Assembly: GCA_964400405.1 (NCBI GenBank) | Contig: CAYNUO010000007.1 | Span: 5,371-69,370, forward strand | Direction of reading: 5' to 3' | Origin: CANKJK01 sp964400405 | GTDB lineage: Bacteria > Acidobacteriota > Vicinamibacteria > Vicinamibacterales > UBA2999 | DNA: 64,000 bases | In this document: piece by piece, positions 40,901 to 49,658 of the stretch | How the letters are laid out: the number at the start of each line of letters is the position of its first letter | Numbering within the stretch: position 1 is the stretch's first letter | Translations under genes and position numbers: made by a program | Notes under the pieces: generated by a model | Database searches by the model: none | Told to the model about the DNA's origin: nothing | Seen by the model: only the letters and a program-made list of their open reading frames with translations

Positions 40901-41575
40901 CGACCCGATGCAGAGCAGGATGTCGTGCGGCTGGTGGTCGCCGTGCCGCAGATAGTGGACATCGTTGGTCGCGACGAGCGGCAGATTCAGTTCACGCGCG
41001 AGCGGAATCAGTCCCCGGTTGACGACCAGCTGCTCCTCGATGCCCTGGTACTGCATCTCCAGGAAGAAGTTGTCGGGCCCCAGGATGTCGCGCAGCCGCG
41101 CGGCCGCCTCGAGCGCCGGGCGGGCCTGCTCCACCTTCAACGCGCTGGCAACCTCGCCCTTGAGGCAGCTGCTCAGCCCGATGAGGCCCTTCGAGTGCTG
41201 CGCGAGCAGTTCCTTGTCGATGCGGGGACGGTAGTAGAAGCCTTCCGTGTAGCCTGCGGACGACAGCTTGATGAGGTTCTGCCAGCCCTCGTAGGTCTCG
41301 GCCAGCAGCACGAGGTGGTTCGTCTCGGTCTGCGGGCCGCTCTTTTCGAAGCGGCTGCCCTGCGCCACATAGACCTCGCACCCGAGAATCGGGTTCAGGC
41401 CGCGGTCGCGCGCGTGGTCGTGAAAGACCACCGAGGAGAACATGTTGCCGTGCTCGGTCACCGCGAGCGCGGGCATCTTCAGCTTGACGGCTTCGTCCAG
41501 GAGTTCGTCGATGCGGCAGGCGCCGTCGAGCAGCGAGAACTCGGTGTGGAGGTGCAGGTGGACGAACTCGGCCAC
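37997..41575 (-). CDS. dnaE: DNA polymerase III subunit alpha
   Basis: 1192 residues. GTG start (VAEFVHLHLHTEFSLLDGACRI) opens the PHP domain; the catalytic residues are seen in SMPDIDVDFCERRRGEVIDYV. GPGRGSAAGSLVAWCLRI, the thumb/fingers, the OB domain (VGGIVSGLRPLKTRKGDRM) and a C-terminal domain are complete. Replicative DNA polymerase. Upstream extension seen to 41653 is not supported. It starts 4 bp from the end of guaA and is followed by accA (14 bp). Confidence 0.97.
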   Translation of the reverse strand: MAEFVHLHLHTEFSLLDGACRIDELLDEAVKLKMPALAVTEHGNMFSSVVFHDHARDRGLNPILGCEVYVAQGSRFEKSGPQTETNHLVLLAETYEGWQNLIKLSSAGYTEGFYYRPRIDKELLAQHSKGLIGLSSCLKGEVASALKVEQARPALEAAARLRDILGPDNFFLEMQYQGIEEQLVVNRGLIPLARELNLPLVATNDVHYLRHGDHQPHDILLCIGSGKTVTDAKRLRYTGDQFFLKTADQMAEVFNGHEDALKNTLLIAERANVHIPKGVNHLPTFGVPEGMTLDQYFEQVAREGFAQRLTRLQQLKAAGQLRHTIEEYETRLDYEIAMIKKMGYTGYFLIVWDFIRYGREKGIPVGPGRGSAAGSLVAWCLRITDVDPIDYDLLFERFLNPERVSMPDIDVDFCERRRGEVIDYVTQKYGRENVAQIITFGTMKAKAVIRDVGRALDMPFADVDRIAKQIPPALDMTLDKALAENPVLKDMAAKDAKVKEVLDIGRRLEGMSRHASVHAAGVVIAPGPITDYAPLYKGSRDEIVTQWNMKEVERVGLLKMDFLGLSTLTLIDDAIKEIKRTEGVDLDIDAIPLDDAKTYRVFQEGAAHGIFQFESSGMRELLRKARPERLDDLIALNALYRPGPLKSGMVDDYIARKQGLKEVKYDLPQLAPILQDTYGVIAYQEQVMLIAQALAGFSLAQADMLRKAMGKKDPKVMAKQREAFMAGASAKDISEKKATKIFDLMEYFAGYGFNKSHSTAYAYLAYQTAYLKANYPWHFAAALLTIEAQNADKLSTYLGECRDRGVPVLQPDINQSQLRFSVEPGKGVRFGLTAIKGLGEGAIESILQARAALGGRIPSLHALCEILDMRLANKRVFEALVKSGACDSLLPEGSRGGGDRITVLARDRARLFASIESATEHGARTQRDKALGQSDLFGGGDEPEVAPAHTLPEAPAWSEVDLLNHERDTLGLFLTGHPVDRWADDLRDFGARSIASLGIRRVAEEDAAEGETADTAGAPPVMERVSEDVAVGGIVSGLRPLKTRKGDRMCVFMLDDRDGGLEVVVFPEAFKGSGHLAENGAMLLVKGKFERDAESARLVAAELQPIERVREKLSTAVSITLHAPGHGRQTFEQLWDVLARHKGDRRVALFLQDDERGLRVNVKVNAQIRVRPSERLVADVEQICGTGSVRLR

Positions 41576-41579
41576 GCGG

Positions 41580-43130
41580 CTACTCCCACTCGATCGTCGA
41601 CGGCGGCTTCGAGCTGATGTCGTACACGACGCGGTTGATGCCCCGCACTTCATTGACGATGCGCGAGGAGATCGTCGCCAGCAGGTCGTGCGGCAGGCGG
41701 GCCCAGTCCGCGGTCATGCCGTCCAGGCTCTCCACCGCGCGGATCGCGATCGTGTATTCGTAGGTGCGGGCATCGCCCATCACGCCGACGCTCTGCACCG
41801 GCAGCAGCACCGCGAAGCTCTGCCAGACCTTCGTGTACCAGCCGGCGTTGCGGATCTCCTCCGCGACGATCTTGTCCGCGAGGCGCAGCAGGTCGAGCTT
41901 GGGGCGCGTCAGGTCGCCGATCACGCGGACCGCAAGCCCCGGTCCCGGGAACGGCTGCCGGATCACGAATTCCTCGTCGAGGCCGAGGTCGCGTCCGACG
42001 CGGCGCACCTCGTCCTTGAACAGGTCGCGCAGCGGCTCGACCAGCTTGAACTTCATGCGCTCCGGCAGGCCGCCCACGTTGTGGTGGCTCTTGATCACGA
42101 CGGCGGTGCCGTGCACGCCCGACGACTCGATCACGTCCGGATAGAGCGTGCCCTGCCCGAGGAAGTCGAAGTTGCCGAGCTCGTTGGCGCGCTTCTCGAA
42201 GACGTCGATGAACGTGCCCCCGATGACCTTCCGCTTCTGCTCGGGGTCGGTGATACCGGCCAGGCGCTCCAGGAAAAGGTCGCTCGCGTCGACGAACTCG
42301 AGCGGAAGGTGCATCTTCTCGCGGAACCGCTTGTTGATCTGCTGCGCCTCTTCGTACCGCAGGAGCCCGTTGTCCACGAAGATGCAGGTCAGCCGATCGC
42401 CAATCGCGCGGTGAATCAGCAGCGCCGCGACGGTGGAATCGACACCACCCGACAGCCCGCAGACCACGCGCCCGTCACCCACCTGCGTGCGGATGCGCTC
42501 CGTGGCTTCCTCGATGAAGGACCGCGTGGTCCAGTCGCCCGTGCAGCCGCAGACGCCGTAGGCGAAGTTCTTCAACAGGTCGCTGCCGTGCTCGGTGTGC
42601 ACGACCTCGGGATGGAAGAGCAGGCCGTAGAGACGCCGCGCGGCATCCTCCATCGCGGCGACCGGCACGCTGTTGCTCGTGGCCGCGACCGCAAAGCCAG
42701 GGGGCACCGAACCCACCGAGTCGCCGTGGCTCGCCCAGACGCGCAGCTTCGCTGGAACCTGCTGGAAGAGTGCCGGGCAGCCTTCCGCCGGCCGCGCAGC
42801 CACGTCGACATCGGCATGGCCGAACTCGCGGCGGTTCGACCGGACCACCTGTCCACCCAGCACGGCTGTCATCAGCTGCATGCCGTAGCAGATGCCGAGC
42901 ACCGGGATGCCGAGGTCGAAGAGCGCGGCGTCGACCTTCGGTGCGCCGTCCTCCGACACGCTCTTCGGGCCGCCGGAGAGGATGAGGCCGACCGGATTCT
43001 TCGCCTTCAGCTTCTCGAGCGGCGTGCTGAACGGCACGATCTCGCAGTAGACGGACAGTTCGCGGAGCCGGCGCCCGATGAGCTGGGTGTACTGGGAGCC
43101 GAAGTCGAGGACGAGGATGGTCTGATGCAC
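41580..43130 (-). CDS. guaA: GMP synthase (glutamine-hydrolysing)
   Basis: 516 residues from the GTG at 43130 (VHQTILVLDFGSQYTQLIG), the standard start. The class I amidotransferase domain has Cys81 in GICYGMQ and a His/Glu pair (HPEVVHTE); the ATP pyrophosphatase domain has SGGVDSTVAALL; the dimerisation domain ends DISSKPPSTIEWE. Converts XMP to GMP. A hairpin and TATAAT box precede it, listed separately. dnaE follows. Confidence 0.97.
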   Translation of the reverse strand: MHQTILVLDFGSQYTQLIGRRLRELSVYCEIVPFSTPLEKLKAKNPVGLILSGGPKSVSEDGAPKVDAALFDLGIPVLGICYGMQLMTAVLGGQVVRSNRREFGHADVDVAARPAEGCPALFQQVPAKLRVWASHGDSVGSVPPGFAVAATSNSVPVAAMEDAARRLYGLLFHPEVVHTEHGSDLLKNFAYGVCGCTGDWTTRSFIEEATERIRTQVGDGRVVCGLSGGVDSTVAALLIHRAIGDRLTCIFVDNGLLRYEEAQQINKRFREKMHLPLEFVDASDLFLERLAGITDPEQKRKVIGGTFIDVFEKRANELGNFDFLGQGTLYPDVIESSGVHGTAVVIKSHHNVGGLPERMKFKLVEPLRDLFKDEVRRVGRDLGLDEEFVIRQPFPGPGLAVRVIGDLTRPKLDLLRLADKIVAEEIRNAGWYTKVWQSFAVLLPVQSVGVMGDARTYEYTIAIRAVESLDGMTADWARLPHDLLATISSRIVNEVRGINRVVYDISSKPPSTIEWE

Positions 43131-43153
43131 TGGGATGGTGGCCGCGAAGGCAG

Positions 43154-43173
43154 TGCGCACCGGTCGGTGCGCA
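43154..43173. promoter_or_regulatory. Hairpin in the guaA leader
   Basis: TGCGCACC and GGTGCGCA, 8-bp arms with a GGTC loop, sit in the 5' leader of guaA between its likely -10 and the GTG start. In RNA it would be a stable hairpin about 24 nt before the start; on DNA it could be an operator. It is in the 64-bp divergent gap with the beta-propeller gene. Confidence 0.45.
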
Positions 43174-43184
43174 TCCGCGAGGCT

Positions 43185-43190
43185 ATTATA
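43185..43190 (-). promoter_or_regulatory. Candidate -10 box (TATAAT) for guaA
   Basis: The minus strand reads TATAAT exactly, 55 bp before the guaA start. On the plus strand the same patch gives TATTAT a few bases before the GTG at 43195, so it may serve both divergent genes. No strong -35 was recognised. Confidence 0.5.
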
Positions 43191-43194
43191 TGGC

Positions 43195-44415
43195 GTGGTT
43201 CGGACCTCGGGCACACCAACATCTTGTGTGCTGCTTGCCGTTGCGGCCCTTGCCGCGCTGCCGGGTGTCGACGTCGCGGCCGGTCAGGGCGCACGGTCGG
43301 CGCGGGAACGGCAGAGGCTCGAGCGCCCGGCGCCGCTCTTCCCGCTTGAACCGGCCTGGACGACGCCGCTGCCGGCCGCACCGGCCGCCGGACCCGCGAT
43401 CGACGGCACCCGCGTCTACGTGCCCTTGACCGACGGCACGTTGACAGCGGCCGACAGAGACTCCGGCGTCCTGCGCTGGACGGTGCCGGCCGAGGTCTCG
43501 CTGCCGCCCGCCCCCGCCGGAGACGCGGTGATCACCGCAGGCGCGCGTCAGCTGACGGCGTACGACGCGGAGACCGGTGAGACGCGCTGGACGGCTGCTC
43601 TCGATGCGCCGCCCGCCTGGCTCGCCGTGGCGGACGGCCTGGCCCTGTTCGCTGTCGGCGACCGCGTGCACGCGCGCGACACCGCCACCGGCCGCGAGCG
43701 GTGGAGCCAGCAGCTTCCCGGCGCGTCACACATTCCCGCCGCCGTCAGCGGCGGACACCTGGCGGTCGCCGACGTACAGGGCACCATCAGCCTGTTCGAG
43801 GGGTCGACCGGCCGCCTGCTGTGGAGACGTGCCGTGCCGGCCCGGACCGGCGCGCTCGCGATGCACGGAGACCGTGTCTTCGTCGGAACGGACGCGCGGG
43901 AGTTCCATGCGCTGGCCGTGTCCGACGGGACGACGCGCTGGCAGTGGCGCACCGGCGGCGACGTCGCCGGAATCCGGGCCGATGGCGACCGCGTGTTCGT
44001 CACCACCCTCGACAACCTCATCAGGGCGCTCGACACCGCAAGCGGAAACCAGCGGTGGAAGGCGACGCTGAGCACGCGTCCGGCCGGGGCGCCGCTGCTG
44101 CTGACGAATCTGATCGTCGTGTCCGGCGTGGCACCGCGCGTCGAAGGGTTCGCACGGAAGACCGGCGCGGCCGCCGGCGTGGTGCTTCCGCCGGCCGAAC
44201 TCGCAGGCGCACCGGCCCTGGCGCCGGACCTGGAACCCTATCGCGTGGCGCTGGTCGTCGCGACGCGTGCCGCGGTGCTGAGCGGATACCGGCCGGAGCG
44301 GATGATGTTCCGCGAGCCCCGGACCGCTCCGCTCACCGCGCTGCCTGGGCGTCGGCTGGTGCCGGAGCCGGCAGTGAATCGCGCACCCCTTCCGCCGCCT
44401 CCCGCGCGGCCCTGA
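43195..44415 (+). CDS. PQQ-type beta-propeller repeat protein
   Basis: About 406 residues from the GTG at 43195. A signal-like segment (CVLLAVAALAALPGVDVAAG) precedes a propeller made of PQQ-like blades (DGTRVYVPLTDGTLTAADRDSGVLRWTV, AVSGGHLAVADVQGTISLFEGSTGRLLWRR, GDRVFVTTLDNLIRALDTASGNQRW). BamB-like folds of this type are scaffolds; there is no catalytic signature, so BamB function is possible but unproven. A start upstream at 43135 is in frame but would overlap the guaA leader. Its last 83 bp overlap the next gene in antisense. Confidence 0.8.
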   Translation: MVRTSGTPTSCVLLAVAALAALPGVDVAAGQGARSARERQRLERPAPLFPLEPAWTTPLPAAPAAGPAIDGTRVYVPLTDGTLTAADRDSGVLRWTVPAEVSLPPAPAGDAVITAGARQLTAYDAETGETRWTAALDAPPAWLAVADGLALFAVGDRVHARDTATGRERWSQQLPGASHIPAAVSGGHLAVADVQGTISLFEGSTGRLLWRRAVPARTGALAMHGDRVFVGTDAREFHALAVSDGTTRWQWRTGGDVAGIRADGDRVFVTTLDNLIRALDTASGNQRWKATLSTRPAGAPLLLTNLIVVSGVAPRVEGFARKTGAAAGVVLPPAELAGAPALAPDLEPYRVALVVATRAAVLSGYRPERMMFREPRTAPLTALPGRRLVPEPAVNRAPLPPPPARP

Positions 44416-45334
44416 AGCAGGTCGCGTAGGCGCCGACGGCGCTCAGCTCGATGAACTGAAACACCAGCGCGCGGAAGAGCCACGCGGCCACCTGCAGCGG
44501 CAGCACCGTCAATCCGAAGAGGGGCACGAAGCCGATCAGGCCGAGCGCGGCCATTGCGACGATGGACACCACCGTGCCCACGGCCACGATGACCAGGACC
44601 ACGACGAAGATCGACGCCACGCGGCGCCACTCCGTGCGTCCGGCGCTCGCGATCTGTCGGAGGGCGTCCAGCACTTGCCGGTCCTGCGCGACGATCACGA
44701 TCTGCGCGAGCAGATAGAGGAAGTTGACGAGGGTAATCCAGACGACGAACCCCGCCGAGAGCGCCGCACCGGCCATCAGGCCCCCCGCGCCCGCGATGGC
44801 GACGCCGGCGGCGAGGAAGAGACCGGCCGACGCCGCGTACACCGCGAGCAGCAGCAGCCCGAGTCGGGTGTAGCGCGGAAAGAAGCGGCGGCAATCGGCG
44901 AAGAAGCTGTCCACGCCGAAAGTTGCCGCGGCGGCCATGTGCGCGAGCGGGTCGTGTGGGTCGTCGTGCTCCGGCACGGGCACCGGCAGGCGCTCGCTCT
45001 CGACGAGCGTGGCGATCGTGCCGCCCTTGACCAGGAACATGAACGCCGAGCCCCCACCCATCACCACGGCGAGTGACAGGCCGAACGCCGCGAGCACCGT
45101 GGGCTGCGAGAGCAGCGCCCCCACGATGGTCGCCAGCAGATCCCGCGCATCCATCGACAGCAGGCGTTCGGGCTCGGCGCCGATCATGAGTGCGAGGAAG
45201 ACCACGCCCCCGACGGTCGGGACGGCGATGAGCAGCTTGAAGATGGAATCGGCGGCCGACTGAATCGCGGTGACCTGCCAGTTCGCGGCGGCGACGAGCA
45301 TGCCTCGCTTCAGGAGCGGGCGAACAGCGACCAT
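44333..45334 (-). CDS. Multi-spanning membrane protein of unknown function
   Basis: 333 residues. About six hydrophobic segments are visible (IAVPTVGGVVFLALMIGA, LAAFGLSLAVVMGGGSAFMF, LGLLLLAVYAASAGLFLAAG, FVVWITLVNFLYLLAQIVIV, VASIFVVVLVIVAVGTVVSI, LIGFVPLFGLTVLPLQVAAW). No catalytic motif is recognised. It converges on the beta-propeller gene, overlapping 83 bp, and diverges from the large kinase gene (36 bp gap). Topology suggests an inner-membrane protein. Confidence 0.75.
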   Translation of the reverse strand: MVAVRPLLKRGMLVAAANWQVTAIQSAADSIFKLLIAVPTVGGVVFLALMIGAEPERLLSMDARDLLATIVGALLSQPTVLAAFGLSLAVVMGGGSAFMFLVKGGTIATLVESERLPVPVPEHDDPHDPLAHMAAAATFGVDSFFADCRRFFPRYTRLGLLLLAVYAASAGLFLAAGVAIAGAGGLMAGAALSAGFVVWITLVNFLYLLAQIVIVAQDRQVLDALRQIASAGRTEWRRVASIFVVVLVIVAVGTVVSIVAMAALGLIGFVPLFGLTVLPLQVAAWLFRALVFQFIELSAVGAYATCFRAAREAAEGVRDSLPAPAPADAQAAR

Positions 45335-45370
45335 GCCCGCCTAGTATCACTCATCCCGTATTCTGGTCCC

Positions 45371-48300
45371 GTGTCCGGCACTGGAGATGCGCCGCGTGTC
45401 GCGCCGCCGTGGCGCGCCCTCGCGTGGCGATTCGGCGTCGCTGTCGCCGGCGCGCTGCTGACCTGGGGCGGCGGCACGCTGCTCGGACGGTGGACCGCCC
45501 CGGCCGGCGAGGAGACCGCCCGTGCGGCGGCGCGGGCACACGCGGGCGCCCGCCACGTGCTGGCGGCGATGGAAGGCGCGGCGCGCGACGCGCGGGAGGT
45601 CCCGCTGGAGTCCCCGCTGTCGAGCGCAGGCGCCAGCCGCGCCTTCCTCGCGCTCGGCGCGGTGCGCGAGCGTCAGGCGTCGCGGCCGTCAGAGGGTGCG
45701 GATCTCTCCGGGCTCGGCGTCTCCCTGGTCGATGCGGATGGGCGCCCGCTGGCGTGGGCCGGCCGTGCGATGCGCCGCACGGCGGCGTTGGCCAGCCCGG
45801 CGAGGCCCGTCTGGCGCATGGCAGAGGCGCCCAGCGGGATCGAGATCACCCGCATCGAGTGCCGTGGCCCGTGGGCCGCGGATGGGTGCCCGATGATGGT
45901 GGTGGAGTGGTGGCTTCCCTTCGCCGACGGCGACGCGAGCGCCCAGGTCGTCGAGCTTGGTGGCCAGCACGTCACGCTGGTCGAGCCTGACGGCAGCGGT
46001 CTGGCGATGACACCGGTGGCGATTGCCGCCCCGGACGGCACGCCGCTGTTGAGCGGCACGATCGCACCACGCGATCTGATCCTGCAGGGCCGGCGCTGGC
46101 CGCTGGCCGTGCGTTCGGCGGCCCTGACTCTCTTCGCCCTGGGGTGCCTTTCGCTGATCGGTCCGCTGCGGCGGTGGCGCGCGACGCGCGCGCCGTCGGC
46201 GCGCATGCTGCCGGCGCTGCTGACCGCCGTCCCGTCCGTCGCGGCGTGGCTGACCCTGTGGCTCGCCTCACCCGCGGAGTGGTGGCCGCACGACGCGCTG
46301 TCGGGCGTGCGATACGCGTCGGCCGGGTTGCCGTTCGTCCGGTCGCCGTTTGACGCGGCGCTCGCGGCGGCGCTGGCTCTGGCGATCGCGTGGACGCTCG
46401 CGGAGGTCGCGGCCGGCAGCGTCCGGCGGCGGCGGAAGACACATGCCCTGCACGTGCGCGCCGTCGTGGGCGGCGTCGCAGCAGCACTCCTGGCGCACGC
46501 ATCCACGTGGGTGCTGCGCGACGCGGTCGGCAGTTCGACCCTCGACCTCCGTCAGTTCTCGCTGCTCACGTGGAATCCGGCGCGCGTGCTGCTGCAGTCC
46601 GGCCTGCTGGGTGTGGTCGTTGCGCTGATGCTGCTGGCGGTCGTCGGGCTGCGGGGACGGCGCCCGTGGCGCCGCCCTCCGCTGGTGCACGGGCTGCTGT
46701 GGCTGGCACCGGCGCTGGCCGTCTGGCTGCTGGATCGCGAATGGGCGGCGCTGCTGCTCGCCGTGACGGCGGTCTGCGCGGCCGCATCCGCGCATCGGGT
46801 CACGGGCGCCGTCGGGCGGCGTGCCGCGGGGCGCCGGGTCGCGGTCGCGGCAGCGTTGCTGGCGGCGGCCACGGGCGCCATGTACCTCGAGCTGTTCCGC
46901 ACGTCCACCACTGCGGCCCACGAGCAGGTGGCGACCCGCCTCGCCGCGGAGGTGCTGAACCAGCGGGAAGCCGTGAAGACGCGGCTTCAGCAGGCGATGG
47001 ATGACGTGGATGCCCTGGAGGGACTGAACGCGCTGGTCGGCGGCGCGGCACCCGGCCCGGCCGATGCCGACCGGGCCTTTGGCGTCTGGCAGGCCACCGC
47101 GCTGGCCGCGCCGGTGAGCTCCTCCCTCGAACTGGCGGATGCGGATGGTGCGTTGCTGAGCCGCTTCGCGTTCAACCTCCCGGACGAGACCGCGGGCGCC
47201 CGGCCGGCTGGCGACAGCGGCTGCGAGTGGACCGTCTCCGAAGAGGTCTCGCCGTTCTTCGGTGAGGACCGGCGCGTCTGGCGCGCGTCGCGCGCCGTCT
47301 GTCAGGCCGGCGGGACGCCATCCGGCTTCATCACCATCCAGGCGACCGTGGATCGGTCCGACCTTCCGTTTCTCGCACCAGTCCGGCCGTACGCGGAGCT
47401 GCAGCGGCGGTCGGGGCATCTGCCGGCGCGCGACATGCTCGGCCACGACGTCGAGTACACGGTTTACGGCTGGAGCGGCCGGCCGCTCTACGCCTCCCGC
47501 CCGGCCGGCTGGGCTCTCGCCCCCGACGCGCTGGCGATGGCCGCCGGTACCCGTGCCGGATTCTGGACACGGCTGACGCGCGGACAGGAGCCGTACGACG
47601 TCTTCGTGTTCAACGACCGCGGTGCCATTCACGCGCTCGGCCTGCCGGTGGCCGGGTGGCTCGCGCACGTGACGGCGGCGGCCGAGGCCCTCGTGCTGTG
47701 CGGACTCTGCGCGACGCTGATCGGGCTGGGCATCGCCGTCCTTCGCTGGCGCCCGGTCTCGGCGCGGCGTCTGTGGCGGGCCGCCGCGTCGAGTTATTAC
47801 CGCCGCCTGCTCGTGGCCCTGATCGCGGCCGCTGTCGTGCCGGTCGCAGGACTGGCCCTGCTCTTCCGGGCGTCGGTGGCCGCGCAGATGCGGGTATCGC
47901 TGGAACAGGAGGCCGTCCGCACGGCGTCGGCGGCGGAGCGGGCCATCGCCGACCTCGCCGCGACGCCCGGCGGCACCGTGGACGACGATCTGATGGTCCG
48001 GGTCAGCCGTCTGGTCGGCGCGGACGTGAACGTGTACGAGGGTGCCCAGCTCCTCGCCACCAGCGGGCGGACGCTCTTCGCCTCCGGACTCCTGCCGCCG
48101 CGACCGCCGGAGGGCGTCTATCGCGACATCGTCCTGGGTCTCCGCGCGGAGTCCGTGATCGAGAGCGTGCTCGGCGACGTCCACTACCTCACCGTGGGCG
48201 TGCCTGCCGGCGCGTCGCGCGTTCCGCGTCTCGTGACCGTTCCGCTGCCGTTGCGTCAGGAGTCCGCCGAGGCGGAGATGGCGATCCTGGATCGCCGGGT

Positions 48301-49228
48301 CCTGCTCGTCGCGCTCTTCTTCGTGCTGGCTGGTGGCTCGCTGGGCTACTCCCTGGCCGAGCGGATGGCGGACCCGGTCCGTCGCCTGGCGAGGGCCACG
48401 CGACGCATCAGCCGCGGCGATCTCGACGTGACCGTGCTCGTGCGTTCGTCAGACGAGTTCCGGAATCTCGCCGAGGAGTTCAACGCCATGGCCGTGGAGC
48501 TCGGGCGGCAGCGCCGGCAGCTCGAACGGACGAACCGGCTCGAAGCGTGGTCCGAGGTGGCGCGGCAGGTCGCGCACGACATCAAGAACCCGCTCACGCC
48601 GATTCAGCTGAACGCGGAGCACCTGCGGCGCGTTCACGCCGACCGCGGCGGGCCGATGGGCGCGGTCGTGGACGGCTGCGTGGACACGATCCTCGGACAG
48701 GTCCGCCTGCTCCGGTCCATCGCGTCCGAGTTCTCGAACTTTGCCTCGACACCGGCCGTGAAGGTCGAAGCGGTACCGGTCCGCGCGCTGGTCGAGACGC
48801 TGGTCGAACCGTACCTGGAGGCCCTGCAAGGCGCGGTGACGTTCATCCGCTCGGTGCCCGACGGGCTGCCGGACGTGGAGGTCGACCGCGCGCTGACGGC
48901 CAGGGCACTGGCCAACCTCGTCGAGAACGCGCTCCAGGCGATCGGACAGCGCGGCACGGTCACGATCGACGCGGCTGCCGAACGCGGCGCGGACGGACGG
49001 CCGGGTATCGCGATCGGCATCGCTGACAGCGGGCCCGGCATGGACGCGGGCTCGATCGCGCGCGCCTTCGAGCCCTACTTCTCGACCAAGACCGGTGGCA
49101 CGGGTCTCGGCCTGCCGATCGCGAAGCGCAACATCGAGGCGTCGGGCGGCGCGGTGCGCATGACGAGCGAGGCTGGAAGCGGCACGCGCGTCATCGTTTG
49201 GCTGCCCGCCGCCGAAACGCGATCGTAG
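45371..49228 (+). CDS. Large membrane-bound sensor histidine kinase (NtrY-like)
   Basis: 1285 residues, roughly twice a usual NtrY. GTG start. The N-terminal half has many hydrophobic segments (for example VAVAGALLTWGGGTLLG, ALTLFALGCLSLIG, LLTAVPSVAAWLTLWL, LLVALIAAAVVPVAGLALLF) and extra-cytoplasmic blocks. A HAMP domain (ADPVRRLARATRRISRGDLDVTV) leads to HisKA with VAHDIKNPLTP (His1069), then N-box LVENALQAI and the ATP lid (DSGPGMD, GTGLGLPI). There is no partner response regulator beside it, so it looks orphan here. An adjacent repeat copy lies downstream. Confidence 0.9.
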   Translation: MSGTGDAPRVAPPWRALAWRFGVAVAGALLTWGGGTLLGRWTAPAGEETARAAARAHAGARHVLAAMEGAARDAREVPLESPLSSAGASRAFLALGAVRERQASRPSEGADLSGLGVSLVDADGRPLAWAGRAMRRTAALASPARPVWRMAEAPSGIEITRIECRGPWAADGCPMMVVEWWLPFADGDASAQVVELGGQHVTLVEPDGSGLAMTPVAIAAPDGTPLLSGTIAPRDLILQGRRWPLAVRSAALTLFALGCLSLIGPLRRWRATRAPSARMLPALLTAVPSVAAWLTLWLASPAEWWPHDALSGVRYASAGLPFVRSPFDAALAAALALAIAWTLAEVAAGSVRRRRKTHALHVRAVVGGVAAALLAHASTWVLRDAVGSSTLDLRQFSLLTWNPARVLLQSGLLGVVVALMLLAVVGLRGRRPWRRPPLVHGLLWLAPALAVWLLDREWAALLLAVTAVCAAASAHRVTGAVGRRAAGRRVAVAAALLAAATGAMYLELFRTSTTAAHEQVATRLAAEVLNQREAVKTRLQQAMDDVDALEGLNALVGGAAPGPADADRAFGVWQATALAAPVSSSLELADADGALLSRFAFNLPDETAGARPAGDSGCEWTVSEEVSPFFGEDRRVWRASRAVCQAGGTPSGFITIQATVDRSDLPFLAPVRPYAELQRRSGHLPARDMLGHDVEYTVYGWSGRPLYASRPAGWALAPDALAMAAGTRAGFWTRLTRGQEPYDVFVFNDRGAIHALGLPVAGWLAHVTAAAEALVLCGLCATLIGLGIAVLRWRPVSARRLWRAAASSYYRRLLVALIAAAVVPVAGLALLFRASVAAQMRVSLEQEAVRTASAAERAIADLAATPGGTVDDDLMVRVSRLVGADVNVYEGAQLLATSGRTLFASGLLPPRPPEGVYRDIVLGLRAESVIESVLGDVHYLTVGVPAGASRVPRLVTVPLPLRQESAEAEMAILDRRVLLVALFFVLAGGSLGYSLAERMADPVRRLARATRRISRGDLDVTVLVRSSDEFRNLAEEFNAMAVELGRQRRQLERTNRLEAWSEVARQVAHDIKNPLTPIQLNAEHLRRVHADRGGPMGAVVDGCVDTILGQVRLLRSIASEFSNFASTPAVKVEAVPVRALVETLVEPYLEALQGAVTFIRSVPDGLPDVEVDRALTARALANLVENALQAIGQRGTVTIDAAAERGADGRPGIAIGIADSGPGMDAGSIARAFEPYFSTKTGGTGLGLPIAKRNIEASGGAVRMTSEAGSGTRVIVWLPAAETRS

Positions 49229-49236
49229 ACGCCGCG

Positions 49237-49384
49237 GTTCCCACGGTCCGCTGACGGTCGCGGGCGGGCCATGCGCGCATCGTGCGCTCACTGCGCGCCT
49301 GTGAAGTGCACCGGGCTCGTGTACAGACTGATTCGCGCTCGACGCGCGCATGGCCCGCCCACGCCCGGCCGCCCACGGACCGCT
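49237..49384. repeat. 148-bp palindromic repeat element, copy 2
   Basis: Second copy of the element at 10004-10151, same orientation and length. Arms GGGCGGGCCATGCGCGC (49262-49278) and its complement (49344-49360) are perfect over 17 bp. Substitutions relative to copy 1 keep pairing at two arm positions (T-A to C-G). It begins 8 bp after the kinase stop and lies between convergent genes, like copy 1. A 21-mer shared with copy 1's flank (19/21) lies at 49420-49440 but in reversed orientation. Confidence 0.85.
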
Positions 49385-49448
49385 ACCACTGCGGCTGACC
49401 TCGGCGGAAGCGCCCCGGAGCACCCGCACTGGGATGTACCACGGGGCG

Positions 49449-49658
49449 ATCCCGGTGGCGCCTAGGACGCGGGCGTTGGCGCGGGGGTGTCTGGCGTGTT
49501 CTTNNNNNNNNNNNNNNNNNNNNNNNNNNNNNNNNNNNNNNNNNNNNNNNNNNNNNNNNNNNNNNNNNNNNNNNNNNNNNNNNNNNNNNNNNNNNNNNNN
49601 NNNATCCCGGTGGCGCCTAGGACGCGGGCGTTGGCGCGGGGGTGTCTGGCGTGTTCTT
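49449..49658. other. Scaffold gap (100 N, 49504-49603) flanked by a 55-bp exact duplication
   Basis: 49449-49503 and 49604-49658 are identical over 55 bases and sit directly on either side of the Ns. An odd-length exact overlap is the pattern of an unresolved de Bruijn k-mer join, so the two contig ends should overlap and the gap is probably artificial, adding about 155 bp. The duplicated block encodes the C-terminal codons of pssA, so the left copy is a fragment, not a second gene. Confidence 0.85.
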
